From: Phytoactinopolyspora endophytica
GTDB taxonomy: Bacteria; Actinomycetota; Actinomycetes; Jiangellales; Jiangellaceae
Length of the DNA stretch: 11,323 bases
Assembly (NCBI RefSeq): GCF_004138495.1
Contig: NZ_ML142861.1
Location: forward strand, 3,143-14,465
Reading direction: 5' to 3'
Part shown: positions 6,859 to 11,323 of the stretch, one piece after another
How positions within the stretch are numbered: the stretch's first letter is position 1
How the letters are laid out: each line of letters begins with the position of its first letter
Made by a program: the position numbers and the translations under genes
Notes under the pieces: generated by a model
What the model saw: the letters and a program-made list of their open reading frames with translations, nothing else
Databases searched by the model: none
Told to the model about the DNA's origin: nothing

Positions 6859-7806
6859 ATGAAGAAGACGGCAGTTCTGGGCCTCGGAGTCATCGTGGTC
6901 GCCATCGTTGCCATCCTGTTCGCTGCGGGGCGGATCGGGCCGTCATCAAATCCGTCAGACTCGTCGCCCACAACGCCCGCGGACGCGTCGCAACCAGCCT
7001 CAACAACCGAGCCAGCAGACGAGTGGCCGTCGGATGGCGCCAAGCAAGGAGTTATTGACGCAGCTGGGCTGTCCGATCCATCCGCCGTCCCTGAGGAGCC
7101 GGAAACCGATCTGACCGTGAAGGAAGATGGTACGGTCATTGAGAATCGACACCTCACATCGCTGCAGATCCGTGCTGCCAACGTGACCGTGCGGAACGTC
7201 AAGATCACATACCGTGGGTCGACGTGGGCTATCCGTGCAGATCACGAGCGTGTCGATAACCTGGTCATCGAAAACGTAGAACTCGATCTCGGATCGACCG
7301 ACTCATGCGCTGGAATCTGGCAGGGCGCCAAACCCATAACCGTGCGCGACACCGAGATCACCGGCTACAACTGTGACGCAGTCAAGGCCGGCGGCGGTGG
7401 CAGCCTGTACGAGGGCGTATACATCCACTCCATGCGTCGAGAGGACTCCGATATCCATCTCGATGGCTTTCAGCCACAGGGAGTCGATGGCCTGACGATC
7501 CGCAACAGCGTGGTCGAAATGGACACCGACGCTGGGGCAAATTCTGCGTTCATCGCTACCCCCGGGAAGGACGACGAACCCGTCCGCAACGTACTCATAC
7601 AAGAGGTCTGGTTCTCGGGTGGCAACTTCATCGTCGCTTCCACCGTCAACAAGGCCGCCGACGCTTGTCACCAGGTAACCATCGACGGCATCGCCTTCAG
7701 CCGCGAGTACCGCTACGGCCCGCTGAGCAAGAACACCGGCGGATTCCCGGACTGTGGCACGGTCTCGCGAGCGATCTTTGAAGACACCCATGCTCCCATC
7801 GATTAA
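6859..7806 (+). CDS. Membrane-anchored or secreted right-handed beta-helix protein
   Basis: 315 residues from ATG 6859, preceded by GGGGAGG (6844-6850) at 8-nt spacing. Residues 1-24 are Lys-Lys followed by a hydrophobic stretch (about 6-23), a signal peptide or signal anchor; there is no lipobox Cys. A Ser/Thr/Pro/Ala linker (28-54) leads to a parallel beta-helix domain (about 84-310) with repeating strands such as NVTVRNVKI (108-116), NLVIENVEL (134-142), PITVRDTEI (159-167) and GLTIRNSVV (211-219). H-x-D-x-x-Q (HLDGFQ, 200-205) and FSREYRYGPLS (280-290) match the upstream beta-helix protein at the left edge almost position for position. Such folds occur in polysaccharide lyases, hydrolases and epimerases as well as binding proteins; the proposed role is processing or retention of the exported polymer. 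Four Cys residues (150, 172, 270, 299) could form disulfides outside the cell. A longer start upstream is rejected because it would overlap the sulfotransferase by about 100 bp. Confidence 0.9.
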   Translation: MKKTAVLGLGVIVVAIVAILFAAGRIGPSSNPSDSSPTTPADASQPASTTEPADEWPSDGAKQGVIDAAGLSDPSAVPEEPETDLTVKEDGTVIENRHLTSLQIRAANVTVRNVKITYRGSTWAIRADHERVDNLVIENVELDLGSTDSCAGIWQGAKPITVRDTEITGYNCDAVKAGGGGSLYEGVYIHSMRREDSDIHLDGFQPQGVDGLTIRNSVVEMDTDAGANSAFIATPGKDDEPVRNVLIQEVWFSGGNFIVASTVNKAADACHQVTIDGIAFSREYRYGPLSKNTGGFPDCGTVSRAIFEDTHAPID

Positions 7807-7826
7807 GACGGTCACCGAACGCACGT

Positions 7827-7870
7827 CGGTCTCCCGAAGCGCACAGACCGCGCCGGGCGAGTCCAGCCCG
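7827..7870 (+). terminator. Weak candidate terminator after the beta-helix gene
   Basis: Two short hairpins follow the stop codon at 7806: CGGTCT (7827-7832) with AGACCG (7845-7850), and CGGGC (7854-7858) with GCCCG (7866-7870). Stems are only 6 and 5 bp and there is no T-tract, so termination here is uncertain. Confidence 0.25.
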
Positions 7871-8043
7871 TCCGGCAGGCCTTCCAGACGCGTGGTTCTG
7901 GTCGGCGGCAGTTCTACAGTGCACACCCGGTCACCCGACATGAGCGAGGCTGTCTGCAGATTCGCGCGAGCCCAATGTGGGCATACAACGCGAGGTCCCA
8001 GGTCCCAAGGACGCGAGATGTGTGGATCACGCGGTAAGTCCGA

Positions 8044-8072
8044 TTGGCGGATTCGCTCATAGCGCCTACCAT
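8044..8072 (+). promoter_or_regulatory. SigA-like promoter for the Wzz-like/ligase operon
   Basis: TTGGCG (8044-8049) and TACCAT (8067-8072, fits TAnnnT) are separated by exactly 17 bp. Transcription would begin near 8079, giving a leader of about 83 nt before GTG 8162. This is the best-formed promoter I could find in the window and would uncouple the Wzz/ligase pair from the sulfotransferase pair. Confidence 0.5.
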
Positions 8073-8161
8073 GAGCATTGGTCACGTGCCGTTGTCCGGT
8101 GACGTGTCGCAAGTCGTCGCAGGGGGGCCTGCGGGCGGTTTTCTGCCCTGGGGAGGGACGA

Positions 8162-9244
8162 GTGGACGTCTGGCGCATCACCATAGCCGCCTTGCGCAGG
8201 TGGTACATTCTCTTGCCGCTGCTCGCGGTAACCGGTGTGCTCGTCAGCATGGCTGGTAAACAGACCAACCCGGAGTATGAGGCACAGAGCGTAGCCATGG
8301 TCGCGCCTGAACGTGTGCCTGCAGAGCTCTACAACCCATTCAGCAATACCGTCGGCGCACAACAGGCCCTAGGCATCATCCTGAACAGTACTGATACAGC
8401 CCGTCAGCTGGCGGGCGACGGATTGTCGGCCAGTTACGAGATCGGCGCGGACGCCCGGAGCAACATACTCCAGATCGTGACCCGCGCCGACTCGCCCGGC
8501 GTCGCTCAAGATGCCGCCGGGGCGCTTCTGGACATCGCCATCACCGAGCTGGAGACCAGGCAGAACGAGGCCGACATTCCAGAACGATCTCAGTACACGC
8601 TCGATGTGCTGGCCCAGCCGGAGGTCGTGGGAGTCGTTGAGACCAGCCAGCTGAGGACGCAGGCGGTGGTAGGGGCGCTCGGCGCCGGACTGGCTGTGCT
8701 CATATCCGTGCTGTTCGACGACGCCCTCGGACTCTTCGTCCGAGCTCGCGCGAGACGGCGACGGCGTAAGGAAGACAAGCACGCTGCGGCCATCGACGAT
8801 GAGAATCGCGATCAGCTCACGTTGGACGACATTCCAATCGTGGACGATGAGACGGCGGCCCTTGACGGTCCAGTCCCTTTGACCGTCGGTGCGAGCGGCG
8901 AGAAACCACGTCAAGGCCGCGGTGCTGACAGCTGGTCCCCGCCTCTTCGCCGCCCGAATGCCGCAGGCGGACCGAGGTCACACGTGTCGCTTCTCTCGGA
9001 AGTTGAGGCAGAGCGCCCGCCATCGGGCTCCGCCTCCAATTCAAGTTCGGCGTCCCGAGCACAATCCGACTCCGCGTCCAGTTCCAATTTGAACGCACGA
9101 CAAGAGCGCGCTACGGAGGCGGACGTCGAAGACGACGACAACCCGGGCAATACTGCTCACGGGAATCACCCGCAGGCACACGCGGAGTCCGTCGCCGTGA
9201 GCACGAGCCATGAGGAAGCACCACAGCGCGGTCCGACGCGTTAG
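8162..9244 (+). CDS. Wzz/YveK-like polysaccharide co-polymerase (chain-length determinant) with long Ser/acidic tail
   Basis: 360 residues from GTG 8162, preceded by GGGAGGG (8151-8157) 4 nt upstream; the frame is open upstream to an ATG at 8078 but that start has no Shine-Dalgarno site and would precede the predicted transcription start. The N-terminus VDVWRITIAALRRWYILLPLL is typical of Wzz proteins, with TM1 about 15-31, an extracytoplasmic region (32-166) containing YEAQSVAMVAPE (39-50), and TM2 about 167-186, ending in a basic stop-transfer RARARRRRRK. The cytoplasmic tail (187-360) is long, acidic and Ser-rich, contains no tyrosine, and has no Walker-type kinase domain, unlike BY-kinase fusions. 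The periplasmic-equivalent loop is shorter than in many Wzz proteins. The protein is expected to control polymer length together with the downstream Wzy/ligase-like protein, to whose gene it is directly linked. Confidence 0.82.
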   Translation: MDVWRITIAALRRWYILLPLLAVTGVLVSMAGKQTNPEYEAQSVAMVAPERVPAELYNPFSNTVGAQQALGIILNSTDTARQLAGDGLSASYEIGADARSNILQIVTRADSPGVAQDAAGALLDIAITELETRQNEADIPERSQYTLDVLAQPEVVGVVETSQLRTQAVVGALGAGLAVLISVLFDDALGLFVRARARRRRRKEDKHAAAIDDENRDQLTLDDIPIVDDETAALDGPVPLTVGASGEKPRQGRGADSWSPPLRRPNAAGGPRSHVSLLSEVEAERPPSGSASNSSSASRAQSDSASSSNLNARQERATEADVEDDDNPGNTAHGNHPQAHAESVAVSTSHEEAPQRGPTR

Positions 9245-9257
9245 GGTGATCGTAGCC

Positions 9258-10802
9258 ATGACCCTCCTCAGGGCAGGCCACGCCGCCATAGCCCGACGCG
9301 GGCGCTATACGACCACGCGTGTCAGGGAAGGCCGCTTCTCACGCTGGGAGCCGGCGCTTCTGAGGCTGCCCAAGGGCCCGGCAACCGTCCTGCGCAGCCC
9401 GTGGCAACCTTTGGTTTTTCGGAGGAGAGAACTGACGGCGCTGGCCCTTCTCGGCGTCTTTCTGGCGTTGCAGTTTCTCATCCCGGCGCGATTGGTCATC
9501 GGTGGAATGGGAGCGGTGGGCAGGCCGGCTGTCGCAGTCGGGCTGCTCCTGCTGTTCCTCTGGCTGCTCGCATTGCTCACCAGACGCGGGTTACCTGGTG
9601 GCTTTCAACCAGTCCGATGGATTATCGGTGGCTTCGTCGCCTTGCAGTTCTTCTTCTATGCGGTCGGATTCGATCGAGGGTTGCCAGCTATTGAGGCCAG
9701 TCAGGCTGACCGCTGGATGATATTCGTGGGCTCGATGGCGGGGATCGCTCTCGCGACTGCCGACGGGATCGCCACGCGCCGCCAGTTGAACCGGCTCCTG
9801 ATATTGCTCGTATATCTCGGTGCCGTCATGGGCATCATCGGTGCGCTGCAGTTCACCGAGATCATCAACATCGTCGAATACATCCGGATCCCGGGCCTCC
9901 AGCTGCAGAACACTCTGGTCGGCGTCGGCGAGCGCGGTGGTGGCGGCGCAGGTTTTCCCCGCGTAGCGTCTACGGCCAGTCATTTCATCGAGTTCGGCGT
10001 CGTGCTGGCCATGTTGCTCCCTCTCGCTCTACATTTCGCGTTCTTTGCTGCCACGACTCGACAGCGCACATGGAGGTGGCTCGCCGCCGCCCTGATCGCG
10101 GTGGGGATCCCGTTCTCTATTTCCCGGTCAGCGACACTTGCCATCGGTCTAGCCCTCATCTTGATGTTCGCCGTCTGGCCGTGGCGCCAGCGGTACAACG
10201 GACTCATCATCGGCGGCTTCGCCGTCATCGGTTTCTCTGCAGTCCAACCTGGCGTCCTGGGAACCATTCGAGGGCTCTTCATTCACGCGGGCACCGATCC
10301 AAGCGTCCAAGACCGCATTGCCCGCACCGCATACGTGATGGACCTGTGGTCAGAGCGCCCATGGCTGGGCCGCGGCGCCGGCAGCTACGTCCTCGAGCGA
10401 TACACCCTCCTGGACAATCAGCTGTACGTGACCCTCCTCGAGACAGGCGCCATCGGGCTCGCAGGCACTATCGCAGTGCTGTTCGCCGCGCCATACTTCG
10501 CTGGACGCAGCCTCCGGCTACGTGGCGCTGATCAGGAGACACGGCACTTGGCACAAGCCCTCGCCTGCATCCCTCCGGTCGCGCTACTTTCCAGCGGCAC
10601 GTTCGACTCGTTCTACTACGGCACGTTCATGAGCGTGTTGTTCATCGCGGTCGGAGCCATTGGAGCCTTATGGCGGCTAGACGGCGGAGGGGGCGGGCGT
10701 CGGCCGCTTCAAGCCGCTGCTCCTGGCGACAAGTTCGTCGCAACCCCCTGGATGACCGACTGGAAAGGTGGGCGAGCGCGCCGCCGCACGGCCGACATCT
10801 AG
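9258..10802 (+). CDS. O-antigen ligase / Wzy polymerase family integral membrane protein
   Basis: 514 residues from ATG 9258. About ten or more hydrophobic segments are visible (roughly 60-75, 90-108, 121-137, 153-168, 178-198, 244-266, 274-289, 291-307, 316-331, 397-413, 434-447, 456-472). Family (PF04932) marks are SISRSATLAIGLAL (287-300), the large extracytoplasmic loop between about 332 and 390 with RPWLGRGAGSY (367-377), and DNQLYVTLLETGAIGLAG (386-403). Such proteins polymerise repeat units or ligate the glycan to an acceptor; with a Wzz-like partner directly upstream, polymerase is the likelier role, but sequence cannot separate the two. Start choice: GGTGATC at 9245-9251, overlapping the previous stop, matches the extended anti-SD pairing 6 nt before ATG 9258. 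ATG 9210 (35-nt overlap, no SD) and GTG 9246 are alternatives. The Arg-rich tail (505-510) is cytoplasmic. Confidence 0.87.
   Translation: MTLLRAGHAAIARRGRYTTTRVREGRFSRWEPALLRLPKGPATVLRSPWQPLVFRRRELTALALLGVFLALQFLIPARLVIGGMGAVGRPAVAVGLLLLFLWLLALLTRRGLPGGFQPVRWIIGGFVALQFFFYAVGFDRGLPAIEASQADRWMIFVGSMAGIALATADGIATRRQLNRLLILLVYLGAVMGIIGALQFTEIINIVEYIRIPGLQLQNTLVGVGERGGGGAGFPRVASTASHFIEFGVVLAMLLPLALHFAFFAATTRQRTWRWLAAALIAVGIPFSISRSATLAIGLALILMFAVWPWRQRYNGLIIGGFAVIGFSAVQPGVLGTIRGLFIHAGTDPSVQDRIARTAYVMDLWSERPWLGRGAGSYVLERYTLLDNQLYVTLLETGAIGLAGTIAVLFAAPYFAGRSLRLRGADQETRHLAQALACIPPVALLSSGTFDSFYYGTFMSVLFIAVGAIGALWRLDGGGGGRRPLQAAAPGDKFVATPWMTDWKGGRARRRTADI
10799..10802. other. Overlapping stop codons of convergent genes in a CTAG palindrome
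   Basis: The plus-strand ligase ends with TAG at 10800-10802 and the minus-strand DUF218 gene ends with TAG read from 10801 to 10799. The shared CTAG leaves no intergenic space, so any terminator for either gene must lie inside the other one. Confidence 0.9.
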
Positions 10803-11323
10803 CAGTCACGCTCGAACAGCAGAGCCTTGAGCATGGCCCCGTTCTCGTAGATCACCCGGGACACCTGCTCGAAGACGCCGTTCTCCCGGACTGTGACGAA
10901 CTCCATGTCGCCGTCGTAGCAACGACCGAGCCGCAACCGAGCACGGACGCTCTGGCTTGCGGTCGACACCACAATCAATTGATCCCACCCGCGTTCGCTC
11001 GCAAGCTTGGCGAACGCCCGCGATTCCCCCCTCGTGGTAGCGGGATCGGGCGTCAAGCAGTACTCCTCCAGGTCTCGCTTCCAGGGTTCACACTTGCCCG
11101 TGTCGTCAATCGAGATCACCACGATAGGTGCGACATGCTCGTTCTCGGCAAGATCCCACGCATGCGCATTACGATCACCTGGACCGTCGAAGACCACAAT
11201 GGCATCCGCCCGAGTCACAGAGTCTGCAGGCGGGAACACGAAAACCCGTCCTTCTATCAGCAGAAAAAGCAGCAACACGACGACGACCGCAATGCGACGC
11301 CATCTCCCCCCGAGCCAGCGCAT
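10799..11323 (-). CDS. DUF218 (YdcF/SanA-like) membrane-anchored protein
   Basis: 174 residues to an ATG that is exactly at the right edge (11323-11321); the true start may lie further upstream and outside the window. Residues 11-30 form one hydrophobic segment after a basic N-terminus, giving a signal anchor with the domain outside. The domain begins with RADAIVVFDGPGDR (38-51), has the conserved Thr-Arg-Gly-Glu-Ser segment (PATTRGESRAFAKL, 94-107), and QLIVVSTASQSVRARL (115-130), matching the DUF218 pattern of an Ile/Val strand, S/T-rich turn and an RA helix. It is shorter than many family members. E. coli SanA and ElyC of this family affect envelope integrity and lipid-carrier-linked polymers, so an envelope role is plausible; no reaction is shown. 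It converges on the ligase gene with overlapping stop codons. Confidence 0.8.
   Translation of the reverse strand: MRWLGGRWRRIAVVVVLLLFLLIEGRVFVFPPADSVTRADAIVVFDGPGDRNAHAWDLAENEHVAPIVVISIDDTGKCEPWKRDLEEYCLTPDPATTRGESRAFAKLASERGWDQLIVVSTASQSVRARLRLGRCYDGDMEFVTVRENGVFEQVSRVIYENGAMLKALLFERDC

Larger units (their letters stand above)
7807..8161. other. 355-bp non-coding gap between the beta-helix and Wzz-like genes
   Basis: No convincing gene is seen here. The left part has weak inverted repeats, the right part a promoter and the leader of the Wzz-like gene. Between them, a direct repeat AGGTCCC-AGGTCCC (7993-8006) is flanked by two CGCGAG copies, a possible but unproven protein-binding site. 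A 5-bp GTCAC/GTGAC inverted repeat (8091-8103) lies in the leader. Confidence 0.6.

Noticed and set aside
8078..8161. Longer ATG start for the Wzz-like gene
   Set aside because: Adds 28 Cys/Gly-rich residues not typical of Wzz proteins, lacks a Shine-Dalgarno site, and lies at the predicted transcription start; GTG 8162 has a strong GGGAGGG site.
7303..8298. Minus-strand open frame of 331 codons across the beta-helix 3' end, the gap and the Wzz-like start
   Set aside because: No recognisable family, and it lies antisense to two well-supported genes and to the predicted promoter. The non-coding gap makes it less absurd than other shadows, but nothing in the sequence supports it.

Overview
The window looks like part of a surface-polysaccharide (capsule or exopolysaccharide) locus from a high-GC Gram-positive bacterium, most likely an actinomycete (Actinomycetota). 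The reasons are strong G/C bias at third codon positions, GTG as well as ATG starts, G-rich Shine-Dalgarno sites, hairpin terminators without T-tracts, and the family mix. No rRNA, tRNA, CRISPR array, insertion sequence or phage gene is visible. Genus cannot be assigned from sequence alone.

Layout from left to right: (1) the 3' part of a plus-strand gene for a Pro/Ser/Thr/Glu-rich-linker plus right-handed beta-helix protein (to 949), ending in a convergent spacer with two hairpins. (2) A minus-strand, four-gene, translationally coupled operon, read from 5503 down to 1070: polysaccharide pyruvyl transferase family protein, FrhB/FdhB-type iron-sulfur flavoprotein, and two GT2-fold glycosyltransferases. 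(3) A 268-bp divergent promoter region. (4) A plus-strand pair: PAPS-type sulfotransferase (5772-6839) and, 19 nt later, a second membrane-anchored beta-helix protein (6859-7806) that is a paralogue of the first. (5) A 355-bp non-coding gap with a good SigA-like promoter. (6) A plus-strand pair: Wzz-like chain-length/co-polymerase protein (8162-9244) and an O-antigen ligase/polymerase-type membrane protein (about 9258-10802). (7) A minus-strand DUF218 (YdcF-like) membrane-anchored protein at the right edge, whose stop codon overlaps that of the ligase in a CTAG palindrome.

Inferred joint function: the glycosyltransferases assemble a repeat unit on a lipid carrier; the pyruvyl transferase and sulfotransferase would add acidic decorations; the FrhB-like protein is a redox partner of unknown substrate; the Wzz-like and Wzy/ligase-like proteins control polymerisation or attachment at the membrane; and the two extracytoplasmic beta-helix proteins may bind, trim or modify the finished polymer. 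An initiating sugar-phosphate transferase and a Wzx flippase are not in the window and would be expected nearby. The combination of a predicted sulfotransferase, pyruvyl transferase and a duplicated beta-helix protein is the most unusual aspect.
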